Source: Marinobacter salarius
GTDB lineage: Bacteria > Pseudomonadota > Gammaproteobacteria > Pseudomonadales > Oleiphilaceae
Direction: 5' to 3'
NCBI GenBank assembly: GCA_000831005.1
Contig: CP007152.1
Span: 1,488,001 to 1,552,000 of the forward strand
Length of the DNA: 64,000 nucleotides
Shown here: positions 13,727-22,629 of the stretch, piece after piece
Position numbering within the stretch: the stretch's first letter is position 1
Layout: each line of letters starts with the position of its first letter
Notes under the pieces: generated by a model
The model's database searches: none
What the model saw: the letters and a program-made list of their open reading frames with translations, nothing else
Told to the model about the DNA's origin: nothing
Made by a program: the position numbers and the translations under genes

Positions 13727-14197
13727 TCAGGCGCTCGCCAGAACGGTACGGTGTGATACGGCCTTTTGCTCGCCCTGAGCACCGTAGAGGGTCTGGTGCC
13801 CGGAAACACCGCGGAATATATCAGTCAGACGTGAAAGGCGCTTCTGAAGGTGACTGACAACCCGCCCATTATTGCTATTCAACTGGTGACAGGTCTTAAG
13901 ACGTTCGTCGGCCTCCCGCCACAAGTCGTAAACATCTGACAGTCCGGCGCTGAGAATAAACCGTGAGGGTGCTCCGTTTTCAGGTCGAAACCCCATCGAC
14001 ACCAGAAGGCGGATTTTGAGCTTGGCCCGCTCGCGAATTTGACCCAACAGAGTGTTTTTCTCGCCAGTCAGGGATTCGAGTTTACGGATATCAGATGTGG
14101 AAAGGCAGGCTTTTTCCTGCTGCAGGACGTCCGCCAGGGATTCGAGTTGACGGATATCCTGAGATAAAAGGTCTTTCAGTTCATCAATTGCGGCCAT
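13727..14197 (-). CDS. flgN: Flagellar export chaperone FlgN
   Basis: FlgN binds the hook-filament junction proteins FlgK and FlgL in the cytoplasm and delivers them to the flagellar export gate. The 156-aa product is almost entirely helical. It has the family's N-terminal heptad pattern (LLSQDIRQLESLADVLQQEK) and a middle ALxxR.DI..LESLTGEKNTLL-like region. Sequence conservation in this family is weak, so the name rests heavily on its position 7 nt downstream of flgM in the flgA-flgM-flgN order known from pseudomonads. No frame break is seen. Confidence 0.85.
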   Translation of the reverse strand: MAAIDELKDLLSQDIRQLESLADVLQQEKACLSTSDIRKLESLTGEKNTLLGQIRERAKLKIRLLVSMGFRPENGAPSRFILSAGLSDVYDLWREADERLKTCHQLNSNNGRVVSHLQKRLSRLTDIFRGVSGHQTLYGAQGEQKAVSHRTVLASA

Positions 14198-14204
14198 GAT
14201 CTAC

Positions 14205-14531
14205 TCACCCGAAAATGCTTTCATCCATCTCAAGCATTTTCTGGGCCAGTTTCTCCGCATCAACCTTGTAGGAGCCGCTTTCAAGGGCAGAGCGGATCTG
14301 CTCGATACGGTCATCGTCCATTTCCGGATAACTGCCGAGCTTTTGTTCGAGCTGTTTCAGGTTCTTCGCCTGGCTGCTCAAATTGACATTTTCGCCACGG
14401 GCGCCTTGCGCCTGGGTCTTTGCCTGCTCAGCTGTAGAGGGCTGAGTGCTCTGGGTAGCGGAAGATTTATCGGCCGTGGTTTTCTGGGTGTTGACCTGGC
14501 CTGGGCCTATTCCATTAAAGTCAACTGACAT
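14205..14531 (-). CDS. flgM: Anti-sigma-28 factor FlgM
   Basis: FlgM holds sigma-28 (FliA) inactive until the hook-basal body is finished and FlgM is exported. The 108-aa product has the N-terminal MSVDFNGIGPGQV and a disordered middle rich in Ser, Thr, Gln and Ala. The C-terminal sigma-binding helices include VNLSSQAKNLKQLEQKL and DRIEQIRSALESGSYKVDAE. A sigma-28-type promoter lies about 58 nt upstream, fitting the known feedback loop in which FliA drives flgM. flgN follows after 7 nt. Confidence 0.93.
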   Translation of the reverse strand: MSVDFNGIGPGQVNTQKTTADKSSATQSTQPSTAEQAKTQAQGARGENVNLSSQAKNLKQLEQKLGSYPEMDDDRIEQIRSALESGSYKVDAEKLAQKMLEMDESIFG

Positions 14532-14588
14532 AACGTTACCTGCTTAACTGGTCGGCCGCGTTGGGCGGCTCCAAAATTTCATACCTGT

Positions 14589-14615
14589 CTATCGGCATGG
14601 CCTGACGTTTCTTTA
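14589..14615 (-). promoter_or_regulatory. Sigma-28 (FliA) promoter of flgM-flgN
   Basis: On the minus strand, TAAAGAAA (14615-14608), an 11-nt spacer, then GCCGATAG (14596-14589) closely fits the FliA consensus TAAAGTTT-N11-GCCGATAA. It lies between flgA and flgM and points into flgM. Confidence 0.8.
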
Positions 14616-14656
14616 GCGATTTTTGCAAGAGTTAAATGACACTCTTGTCATCTTTC

Positions 14657-14681
14657 AAAAAAAACCGGCAACAGATTGCCG
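14657..14681 (-). terminator. Rho-independent terminator of flgA
   Basis: On the minus strand CGGCAA-TCTG-TTGCCG (14681-14666) is followed by G and eight T residues (14664-14657). It sits 30 nt after the flgA stop and separates flgA from the flgM promoter. Confidence 0.75.
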
Positions 14682-14710
14682 TTTCCGGTGAATCAATGCC
14701 GGGAACGAGG

Positions 14711-15415
14711 TTACATGGGAATCTCGACATGCCCGGGAGCAGTCACACGGGCACGCACGGTGCGGGAGGACGAGAGGTTCTCAACCAGAACCTGTTCTCC
14801 AATCCCGGCACTGGCCAGGGCTTTACCCCTTGAGTTTACCGAAAAATTGCCGCTGCGGGCGCTGATGATAACATGGTCTCCGCGTTCGATCGCTGCCGGA
14901 GCCAGCACCAAATCCGGTGTAAATACGGTACCGGCGTTCACGCCGCGGCGCATTTCCATGCCCACTAACTGGTCGACATTGGTTATTGCGCCCCGTCGAA
15001 TCGAATTCACCACCACGTTATCCGACTGTATTGCCGCTTTCGTCAGTCGTTCGCCGCGCCCCAAGGGGCGGGCGGCGACCATGGCTTCACCGGTTATCGT
15101 GACGGATACCGGAAGGAACATGCGCCAGGGGCGCTCGCCCTCGCAGGAAACCAGTAGCGAGGGTTGGGTGGTCCTCCAGGGGTCGCCGCTGAACGATACG
15201 CTGAGTGGGGTATCACAGGTTGCGAGCGAGAGGCGTGCGTCGAGTTGGCCGGTATCGTGGGAAACCGTAAAGCCTTCGTTTGCCTGAGCCTCTGAAAATG
15301 CCTCCAGAAATTGTTCCGCGCTGCTTTGAATTTGTTCGGACGTGGTCGTGGAGGCCATTGCCGGGCCGGCTGTTACGGTGAATAACAATATGATGGCGAA
15401 ATTGGTAATGCGCAT
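14711..15415 (-). CDS. flgA: Flagellar P-ring assembly chaperone FlgA
   Basis: FlgA is a periplasmic chaperone needed to polymerise FlgI into the P ring. The 234-aa protein has a clear signal peptide (MRITNFAIILLFTVTAGPAM, cleavage near AMA). Its C-terminal SAF-like domain shows VAARPLGRGERLTKAAIQSD, GMEMRRGVNAGTVF and the final ISARSGNFSVNSRGKALASA-type stretch. It is transcribed away from cheV and ends in its own terminator, while flgM downstream has a separate FliA promoter. This fits a class III/IV split of flagellar expression. Confidence 0.92.
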   Translation of the reverse strand: MRITNFAIILLFTVTAGPAMASTTTSEQIQSSAEQFLEAFSEAQANEGFTVSHDTGQLDARLSLATCDTPLSVSFSGDPWRTTQPSLLVSCEGERPWRMFLPVSVTITGEAMVAARPLGRGERLTKAAIQSDNVVVNSIRRGAITNVDQLVGMEMRRGVNAGTVFTPDLVLAPAAIERGDHVIISARSGNFSVNSRGKALASAGIGEQVLVENLSSSRTVRARVTAPGHVEIPM

Positions 15416-15613
15416 ACGCGGCAGTTTGTCCTATGCTGTCATTAACCGGGTAAAGCCCCGAGTTCAGGAATATCCTAATGATTTCCGGATTCGGCCGTTA
15501 AGCCTATCGAGTGAGTCAATAAACCGGCACATAGCCGGTTCCACGCGACTTTTTAGAATAACGCAGCAAGATGCGTGCCGGCAGCAAGACGTTTCGAGTG
15601 GGAGATATAAACG

Positions 15614-16545
15614 ATGGCAGGGGTATTGGACAGTGTAAATCAGCGCACCCAGCTGGTGGGCCAGAATCGTCTGGAGCTTCTGTTATTTCGCCTTCGTGGC
15701 CGGCAGATGTACGGCATCAACGTCTTCAAGGTCAAGGAAGTGTTGCAGTGCCCCAGGCTGTCATCGTTGCCGAACAGTCGCCCTATGGTTCGGGGCGTGG
15801 CCCATATTCGTGGCGAGACTATCCCAATCATTGACCTAGGTATGTCAATCCGGCTTCCCGGTATTCCCAAGGAAGAGATGGCCACCAGCTTCGTGATCAT
15901 TACTGAGTACAACCGAAAAACCCAGGGTTTCCTGGTGGCTGGTGTCGACCGCATCGTGAATATGAACTGGGAAGACATCCTGCCGCCACCCAAGGGTGCG
16001 GGCAAAGACGTTTACCTGACGGCGGTAACGCACTTTGAAGACAAGCTGATAGAGGTCATCGATGTTGAAAAGATCCTGTCTGAAGTGTCGCCGTTTGAGG
16101 AAGATGTCACCGAAGAGGTTCGCAATCGCAGTTCAGAGCGGGTGCCTGGCCATCTGCCGGTGCTGGTTGTAGACGATTCCGCTGTGGCGCGACGCCAGAT
16201 TGAGCGATGTCTCACTGCCATTGGTATGGGAGTGGTGACCAAGAATGATGGCAGGCAGGCCCTGGATTATCTGAAAGAGATTACGGCAGATGGCTCTCGC
16301 GCCGCCGATCACCTGTGTTTGATCATATCCGATGTCGAAATGCCGGAAATGGACGGGTACACTCTGGTCACCAAGTGTAAAAATGAGCCTGCAATCAAGG
16401 ATGTATTTATCATGCTGCACACGTCCCTGAGTGGCGTGTTTAACAAGGCGATGGTGCAGAAGGTGGGCGCTGACGATTTCATGGCTAAATTCAGCCCGAT
16501 GAGCTGGCTGAAAGAGTCATGGAAATTGTCGACCGCGAGCAGTGA
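15614..16545 (+). CDS. cheV: Chemotaxis coupling protein CheV (frame break near the C-terminus)
   Basis: CheV joins a CheW-like coupling domain to a receiver domain, linking chemoreceptors to CheA and providing adaptation. The CheW part has INVFKVKEVLQCP and RGVAHIRGETIPIIDLG. The receiver starts at PVLVVDDSAVARRQIERCL, with the phosphoacceptor Asp in LIISDVEMPEMDGYTLV and the late Lys in the MAKF segment. Near 16499, AGCCCGATGAG fits AGCCCGGATGAG with one G lost. Restoring it gives a normal end (FSPDELAERVMEIVDREQ) at 16545 rather than an extended tail. The start has a GGGAG ribosome site. cheR follows 41 nt downstream. Confidence 0.92.
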
Positions 16546-16586
16546 CGCTCCTCCGTTACTTCCGACTCACTCGATAATGAGATCCA

Positions 16587-17414
16587 ATGAAAGCTGAAAT
16601 AACGCCACAGGAATACGAGGCCTTTAAATCATTCCTGCAGGATGCGTGTGGCATTTTGCTCGGGGAGAACAAGCAGTATCTGGTAAAAAGCCGTTTGCGG
16701 CGGATCATGGAAGAGAACGAGCTGAGAACCCTGGGTGATCTGCTGGATCGCGTGAAGAGAACCGGTCGCAGCAGTTTGAAGGAAGTCGTGATCGACGCGA
16801 TGACGACGAATGAAACCCTCTGGTTTCGGGACAATCACCCGTTCCGCATCCTGCAGGAAAAGCTGCTGCCGGAATTCGGCGACAGAAAATCAGCGCAGTC
16901 ACTTCGTATCTGGTCTGCAGCCTGTTCGACAGGCCAGGAGCCCTATTCGGTAGCGATGATTATTGAAGAATTTCGTCGCCAGCGGCCGGGTAGGCTGCGG
17001 GATGTGAAGATCACCGCCACCGACATCTCCAAAAGCGTTCTAGAGGTTGCGCGCCGTGGCGAGTACGAAATGATCGCGATTGGCCGGGGCCTGTCACCCG
17101 AGCGGCAAAAGCAGTTTTTCACTCCCGCCATGAATGGCAGTTGGCAGATCCGACCGCAAATCAAGAGCATGGTGGAATTCAGGGAGCTGAACCTGCTTGA
17201 ACGCTACATGCTCGGGAAGTTTGACATTGTTATGTGCCGGAACGTACTGATCTACTTCTCGGCAGAGCTTAAAAAGGACATCCTGACCCGTATCCATGCC
17301 ACTCTCAATCCCGGTGGTTACCTGATACTGGGAGCATCGGAATCGCTGAACGGGTTGCCTCATCTCTACGAAATGGTGCAGTGCCACCCTGGGATCATCT
17401 ACCGCAAGAAATAG
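16587..17414 (+). CDS. cheR: Chemotaxis protein methyltransferase CheR
   Basis: CheR methylates glutamates of chemoreceptors using SAM. The 275-aa product has the N-terminal helical domain (LVKSRLRRIMEENELRTLGD) and the catalytic domain motifs IWSAACSTGQEPYSVAMII, ATDISKSVLEVARRGEY, FDIVMCRNVLIYFS and GGYLILGASESL. No frame break. It follows cheV on the same strand, matching the pseudomonad arrangement where cheV-cheR face flgA. Confidence 0.95.
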   Translation: MKAEITPQEYEAFKSFLQDACGILLGENKQYLVKSRLRRIMEENELRTLGDLLDRVKRTGRSSLKEVVIDAMTTNETLWFRDNHPFRILQEKLLPEFGDRKSAQSLRIWSAACSTGQEPYSVAMIIEEFRRQRPGRLRDVKITATDISKSVLEVARRGEYEMIAIGRGLSPERQKQFFTPAMNGSWQIRPQIKSMVEFRELNLLERYMLGKFDIVMCRNVLIYFSAELKKDILTRIHATLNPGGYLILGASESLNGLPHLYEMVQCHPGIIYRKK

Positions 17415-17423
17415 GCCCACCCA

Positions 17424-18612
17424 ATGCCGATCAATGTATGGATACTGGTCGCCGCCCAGGCGCTTGCCATGAGTACAGCGCCTTTCATCGTCTTTATCGG
17501 AAGCATTCACGGACGTCTTCTGGCGCCATCACCTGAGTGGGCAACCTTGCCCGTGGGCCTTGTGGTAGTTGGAACGGTCCTGGCTATAAAGCCTGCTACG
17601 TGGCTGATGGAACGCCTGGGGCGCAAGCCGGTTATGTTGCTTGGCACGCTGGCGGGTGTGGTGTCCGGGTTGTTCGGTGCGCTGGCAGCCTGGAGTGCGA
17701 GTTTCCCGTTCTTGTGCGCTGCGGCGGTTGTGGGCGGAACCGGGCTGGCGGTGGTTCACCAATACCGCTTTGCGGCCATGGAGTCGGTAGCGCCCGAGAT
17801 GGCTGGCTCCGCAGCAGCCAGGGTGCTTCTAGGCGGCCTCGTAGCGGCGTGGCTGGGGCCGGAAATTGCGCTTTTGGGCGGTGGAGGTCAAGCCGAGTAC
17901 CCTTTCATGGGGGATGGCTTGCACTGAGTGTCGTGCAGGTGCTTGCCATGGTCGTATTGGTTTTCGGGTACCGCGCCAGCGGGGAGCGAGTACGGGAAGC
18001 CTTGGGGGAGGGCGGTCGCCCGATGTCTGACATCCTGAGGCAACCGGTCATTTGGGCGGCGATCAGTTCCGCGGCCATCGGTTATGCCTCATGAGCTTTA
18101 TCATGACGGCAACACCACTGAGTATGACGGAAGTGGCCGACCACCCGCTTGAAGATGCCAAGTGGGTCATTCAGATTCACATCATGGCCATGTATTTGCC
18201 GTCGCTGATCAGTGGCTGGTTCATTCGTGTGGTGGGTATTCCAAGGATGATGGGCCTGGGATTGCTGGCCTATCTGGGGTGTGTGGCCCTGGCGTTCAGC
18301 GGTATCAGCTTTCACCACTACCTGTTTGCACTCATCCTGTTGGGGGTAGGCTGGAACTTCCTGTTCGTCGGCGGCACCACGCTATTACCGCAGGGATATC
18401 GCGATGAGGAGCGGTTCCGTGTTCAGGGGCTCAACGACCTGATGGTATTCGGCTCGCAGGCGACAGCTGCACTGAGTGCTGGTGCGGTATTGGCGGCGTT
18501 TGACTGGAATGGATTGTTGCTGATTGCCATACCGTTCCTGGTGTTACACGGTGTCTTGATGGCCGTTTGGCTGATGAGCCGGCCCCAGAATAGGGGCCGG
18601 CATCCCGCTTGA
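17424..18612 (+). CDS. Major facilitator superfamily transporter (two frame breaks)
   Basis: A protein of about 396 aa with some 12 hydrophobic segments. The loop after the second helix carries the MFS signature-like WLMERLGRKPVMLLGTLAG. The frame breaks near 17910 (one G lost from a G-run, YPFMG to GWLALSVV) and near 18091 (GCCTCCATGAGC reduced to GCCTCATGAGC). The continuous product reads to HPA at 18612. The family often lacks a clear substrate and none can be inferred here. It starts 10 nt after cheR, so it may be co-transcribed, but a chemotaxis role is not indicated. Confidence 0.82.
18578..18601. terminator. Strong hairpin at the convergent MFS/NSS junction
   Basis: GCCGGCCCC (18578-18586) pairs perfectly with GGGGCCGGC (18593-18601) around a 6-nt loop. 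It overlaps the last codons of the MFS gene and lies 16 nt from the stop of the convergent NSS gene. No T-run; a two-way terminator is inferred from position. Confidence 0.5.
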
Positions 18613-18616
18613 ATGT

Positions 18617-20021
18617 TTATACCAGGTTGTAGACGAAGACGATGGCTACAGCAACGGGTGTGAAGTAACGCAGTACGCGATACCAGAGCGAGAATGTGCC
18701 CGCTGACATGCCCAGTTCGCTTTCCAGCGCCTGTCGAGACATTGTCCAGCCGACAAACACGGCGACCAGCAGTCCGCCCAGGGGCAACAGGATATTAGCG
18801 GTCAGGAAGTCCAGAAGGTCGAAGATGGTTTTGCCTTCGAACATCGCAAACATGCCCAGCGGTGTCACGTCCGACCACAGGTTTAGCGAAAGCACGGAGG
18901 CCACACCCAATAACCAGCACACGATGCCTGCCCCGACGGTACTCACCGTGCGGTTCATACCTTTCTGTTCCTCAAGCCATTCAACAATCGGCTCCAGCAG
19001 GGAAATGCCGGATGTCCAGGCGGCAAAGATCAGCAACACGAAGAACAGGGTACCGAAGAGGCTGCCCATGGGCATTTGGCCGAACGCCAGTGGCAGGGTT
19101 TGGAAAATCAGGCCGGGGCCGGCGCCTGGCTCAAGGCCGTTGGCGAATACGATCGGGAAGATAGCCAGCCCGGCCAACAAGGCCACGGCGGTATCCATGA
19201 TCGAGACGGTCACGGAGGTTTTGGCGATGGAGATGTTTTTGGGCAGATAGGAGCCGTAGGCCATCATGACACCCATGCCGAGGCTGAGCGTGAAAAACGC
19301 GTGGCCCAGCAACCAAAACGCCCGAAGTGGTGAGCTTTGAGAAGTCAGGCTGGAACAGGAAGGCGACGGCCTGACCAAAGTGGCCAGTGGTCATCGCATA
19401 GCCCACGACAATCAGCAGGAGCACGAACAGGGCTGGCATCAGAATACTGACAGCGCGTTCAAGCCCGGAACGTACGCCTCGTGCAACCACAATCATGACC
19501 AACGCCATGAACAGGGTGTGCCACAGAAGCAGCTTCATCGGGTCGCCCAACAGGCCGGAGAAGATGGCACCTATGGACTCTGCCGACTGGCCAGCCAACT
19601 GGCCCGTGGCGGCGGTGCCCACATAGGAAATCGCCCATCCGCCGATCACAGAATAGAACGATAGAATCAGGAACCCCGCCAGAACCCCGACGGCAGCCAC
19701 CCAGCGCCAGGCGGGTTTCAGGCCTTCCTGGCTGGTTATGGCCCGCATGCTGTTGACGGGGCTGAGACCACCACGGCGACCGACTAGTACTTCAGCCATC
19801 ATGATCGGAAGACCCACCGCCGCAATGCACAGCAGATAAACCAGAACAAAGGCACCACCGCCGTTTTCACCGGTGATGTAGGGGAATTTCCAGATATTAC
19901 CCAGGCCCACCGCTGAGCCTGTTGCGGCAAGTATGAATGCCAGGCGCGAAGACCACAGCCCACGCTTGGCTGTCGCCTGGCCCATGGCACCGCCTTCAGC
20001 GGATGAAGAAGCATTACTCAT
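18617..20021 (-). CDS. Sodium-dependent neurotransmitter:sodium symporter family transporter (one frame break)
   Basis: About 467 aa, with the NSS hallmark at the first helix (LAFILAATGSAVGLGNIWKF, then PYITGENGGGAFVLVY), where the unwound helix binds Na+ and substrate. Further helices include MMAYGSYLPKNISI. The frame breaks near 19325 (SGVLVA must continue into LGHAFFTLSLGMGV). The start at 20021 has an AGGAG site. It lies 61 nt downstream of the leucine-type dehydrogenase gene on the same strand, so import of a branched-chain or aromatic amino acid is a reasonable inference. Bacterial members are often tryptophan, tyrosine or leucine carriers. Confidence 0.87.
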
Positions 20022-20082
20022 TGTATTCTCCTGCTTACTGTTTTTGTTTTCGGGGGAGTGAGTGGCGGCGGTTTAGCCACCA

Positions 20083-21144
20083 TCAACGGGATTTATGCCG
20101 GAATCGCTCCTCTGCGAGTTGATCGGCGATCTGCCCGGTGGGCAGGGCATCGCGATCCGAGCGCTGGAAGATCTCCTCCAGGGTATTGGCTATGGAATCG
20201 ACGTGTTTGCGAACGGCCTGGGGGTCGGGGCCCTTGCGCTCGTAACACACGTCGATAATGCCGCCAGCGTTGATTACAAAGTCTGGGGCATAGAGCACTC
20301 CACGTTCGAACAGTGCCTGATCATGAGCCGGGGTGGCCAACTGATTGTTAGCGGCGCCGGCCACGATGGTGGCCTGTAGCTTACGAATGGAGTGATCATT
20401 CAGGACAGCGCCCATGGCACAGGGCGCAACCACGTCTACCGGCAGGTAGAGGATTTCGTCGGCGGTAGCCGGGGTGGCGCCCAACTCTGCCACTGCGCGA
20501 TCCATCTGATCCTGGTGGACGTCGTAGACCCAAAGCTTCGCGCCTGCTTCTTTGAGATGTCGGGCCAGGCGGTAACCAACGTTGCCAATGCCCTGTACCG
20601 CCACATTCAACCCCTCCAGGTCGCTGCGGCCAAGCTTGTGCTTAACGGCAGCATTAATGCCCACGAAGGTGCCCCAGGCGGTAGCGGGAGAGGGGTCGCC
20701 GTTGCTGGGCCTGCCATCAAACCCCGGGCGTTCGCTGATACCAGCCACATTGGATGTTTTGCGGCCCATAACCTGGAGGTCGGCTACGCTGGTGCCCGAA
20801 TCCTCGGCAGCGATATAAAGTCCGCCGAGCTGTTCCAGGAAGCGGCCCATGGATTCGAGCAAGGCTTCGGTTTTGTGCTGGCGTGGATCGCCGATGATGA
20901 CGGACTTGCCGCCGCCGAGATCAAGGTTGGCCAGCGCCGACTTGTAGGTCATTCCTCGTGACAGGCGGAGCACGTCTGTCAGAGCCTCGTCGTCGCTGGC
21001 GTACGGATACATTCGGCATCCGCCTAGAGCGGGTCCACGAGAGGTATTGTGTACGGCGATAATGGCGCGCAGCCCGGTCTCCGGATCGCAGCAAAACGTC
21101 AGATGTTCGTGGTGGTCGAATTCAGGATGGGTAAATACAGTCAT
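20083..21144 (-). CDS. Leu/Val/Phe-type amino acid dehydrogenase
   Basis: An NAD-dependent oxidative deaminase of the Glu/Leu/Phe/Val dehydrogenase family, about 353 aa. The catalytic region shows [19 protein letters not shown] and the lysine motif [16 protein letters not shown]. The Rossmann domain shows [21 protein letters not shown], and the C-terminal part AGAANNQL and [15 protein letters not shown]. The overall sequence is closest in my memory to leucine dehydrogenase; phenylalanine dehydrogenase is the alternative. I chose the ATG at 21144 (MTVFTHPEF, preceded by AAGGA) over an upstream start at 21180. With the NSS transporter downstream it forms a likely uptake-plus-deamination pair. 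Confidence 0.87.
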   Translation of the reverse strand: MTVFTHPEFDHHEHLTFCCDPETGLRAIIAVHNTSRGPALGGCRMYPYASDDEALTDVLRLSRGMTYKSALANLDLGGGKSVIIGDPRQHKTEALLESMGRFLEQLGGLYIAAEDSGTSVADLQVMGRKTSNVAGISERPGFDGRPSNGDPSPATAWGTFVGINAAVKHKLGRSDLEGLNVAVQGIGNVGYRLARHLKEAGAKLWVYDVHQDQMDRAVAELGATPATADEILYLPVDVVAPCAMGAVLNDHSIRKLQATIVAGAANNQLATPAHDQALFERGVLYAPDFVINAGGIIDVCYERKGPDPQAVRKHVDSIANTLEEIFQRSDRDALPTGQIADQLAEERFRHKSR

Positions 21145-21756
21145 TGTTTGGATTCCTTTTGCTCCGGGTTGTTCTTGCACAGGGGGTCGCCCTTAGTTAC
21201 GGAGGCCGGCGGGTAGATTGCGGGCGCTACCGAAACTCAATCGCTATCGGGTGTTGGACGCGATTAACTGCCGGTCAGATTTGGTAATTGCACGAGTGTG
21301 GATAGTCGTGAAAGATCCGGTCGGAGCGATCGGGATGCACAAAACGTCAGAGAAAGGAAAGGAGCTGTAGGGTGTTGCAGGGTGTGGGCGCATGGCCCAT
21401 GCTCAGGGACTGTTTTACCAGTGACATGCTGAAATCCTCTTCCACCAGGCCGGATCACGGCTTCCGTGGTCAATATTGTTGTTGTGCCCCGGCAGATAGG
21501 CCGGTTGGCATGATTTCATGTGTTGATACCCTTTTGGGGCTCAACGAGAGAAGACTAGATAGCTTTTACATCGTCGTCAATGGTTGAAATTCATGCATTT
21601 TTTGGTGATTTTGAAAATTCCAGCGGTAACAGGCAGATACATCTACTTTACGTAAACGTAAATATTTGGGGCGCCCAATTCAGCAACAGTTTCCCTAATG
21701 TGTCTCACTGGAACCCTGATGTGATTCCAGTGATAGCATTGGTGATATTCGCTTCG
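21145..21756. other. 612-nt stretch without a convincing gene
   Basis: Between the dehydrogenase start and the isochorismatase-like gene. Short open frames exist on both strands (for example 21264-21473 minus, 21372-21587 plus), but none has family features or a ribosome site I trust. The stretch holds one regulatory-looking palindrome at 21647-21662 and is otherwise unremarkable. Confidence 0.5.
21647..21662. promoter_or_regulatory. LiuR-like 16-bp palindrome
   Basis: TTTACGTAAACGTAAA is symmetric except for its central pair. From memory this matches the kind of site recognised by LiuR, the MerR-family regulator of branched-chain amino acid degradation in gammaproteobacteria. It lies about 500 bp upstream of the leucine-type dehydrogenase, a plausible LiuR target, though the distance is long. 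No liuR gene is in the window. Confidence 0.5.
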
Positions 21757-22287
21757 TCACTTGATCAGTTTCTGAACTTCCCGGAAACGTGGGTGCTCGC
21801 AGTCCCGCATCCACTCAAAAGCCACCATCTCAAGCGTTACGATAACGGCCCCGGCCTGCTGCATTCGTTCCAGGGCAGCATCCCGGTCGTTGTCATGGCG
21901 TGAGCCGGTCGCGTTTTCCACCACCCATACACGAAAACCCGCAGCGAGGAGGGATAGGGCGGTTTGCAACAGGCATACATGCGCTTCGCAACCGCCAATA
22001 ACCACCTGTTTCCGGTTATCGGCAATGGCCTCAACCAGCCCTCCACCGCAGGCATCAAAGTGAGTCTTGGATAAGGTTTGATCAGCTAGAGCACTGATTT
22101 GTTCGTCGTTGTGTCCAAGCTTCTCCGGGATCTGTTCCGTGGCAATCACCGGCACATCAAGCAGCTTGGCAATCTGCGCAAGTCTAACGCTCTCTGCCAG
22201 CATTAAATTTCCGTGGCTGATGACAGGCATGAGTTTTTTCTGGAGGTCAATCAGTACCAGCGTGGATTCGTCGGCTTTCATCATCAT
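21757..22287 (-). CDS. Isochorismatase-like cysteine hydrolase
   Basis: A 176-aa member of the isochorismatase/nicotinamidase fold. The catalytic Asp is in STLVLIDLQKKLMPV and the nucleophile Cys in VVIGGCEAHVCLLQTAL, with a Lys in the central LSKTHFDACGG segment. Members hydrolyse amides such as nicotinamide or N-carbamoyl compounds, or are of unknown specificity; the short single-domain form here resembles YcaC/hydrolase-like proteins. Three consecutive ATG codons make the exact start uncertain. The neighbours give no pathway hint. Confidence 0.82.
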   Translation of the reverse strand: MMMKADESTLVLIDLQKKLMPVISHGNLMLAESVRLAQIAKLLDVPVIATEQIPEKLGHNDEQISALADQTLSKTHFDACGGGLVEAIADNRKQVVIGGCEAHVCLLQTALSLLAAGFRVWVVENATGSRHDNDRDAALERMQQAGAVIVTLEMVAFEWMRDCEHPRFREVQKLIK

Positions 22288-22492
22288 AACGGGTCGCCCC
22301 CGAGCGGTGTTTAGGGTATTGGGTAACTATGCCAGTATCGCACAGGCGGCCATCAGGTTTCTGTGGTCGCTGTGGTTGGTCAGAAAAGGATTTGAAAATT
22401 GGAGTTGCCAAACCGGAACAAAACCATTAGAGTTTGCGCCCTCAAATGAGCGACGACGTTGCTGATTTGGAACGAATTATTTAAAGAGTATT

Positions 22493-22583
22493 GGAGAGGT
22501 GGCCGAGTGGCTGAAGGCGCACGCCTGGAAAGTGTGTATACGTTAATAGCGTATCGAGGGTTCGAATCCCTCCCTCTCCGCCA
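22493..22583 (+). tRNA. tRNA-Ser (GGA anticodon)
   Basis: GGAGAGGTGGCCGAGTGG start, anticodon loop CTGGAAA (GGA), a long variable arm (TGTGTATACGTTAATAGCGT), the T-arm GGTTCGAATCC and an encoded CCA end. The acceptor stem GGAGAGG/CCTCTCC pairs fully. It is followed at once by a terminator. Confidence 0.97.
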
Positions 22584-22591
22584 ATACAAAA

Positions 22592-22617
22592 CCCCAGCAG
22601 AGATGCTGGGGTTTTTT
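22592..22617 (+). terminator. Rho-independent terminator of tRNA-Ser
   Basis: CCCCAGCA-GAGA-TGCTGGGG (22592-22611) followed by six T residues, 8 nt after the tRNA-Ser CCA end. Confidence 0.92.
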
Positions 22618-22629
22618 ATTGCATGCCAC

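Noticed and set aside
14636..14651. Small palindrome ATGACA-CTCT-TGTCAT
   Set aside because: Short enough to be chance, matches no operator I know, and sits just beyond the flgA terminator.
20392..20961. 189-codon plus-strand open frame
   Set aside because: Fully antisense to the dehydrogenase gene, which has clear catalytic motifs.
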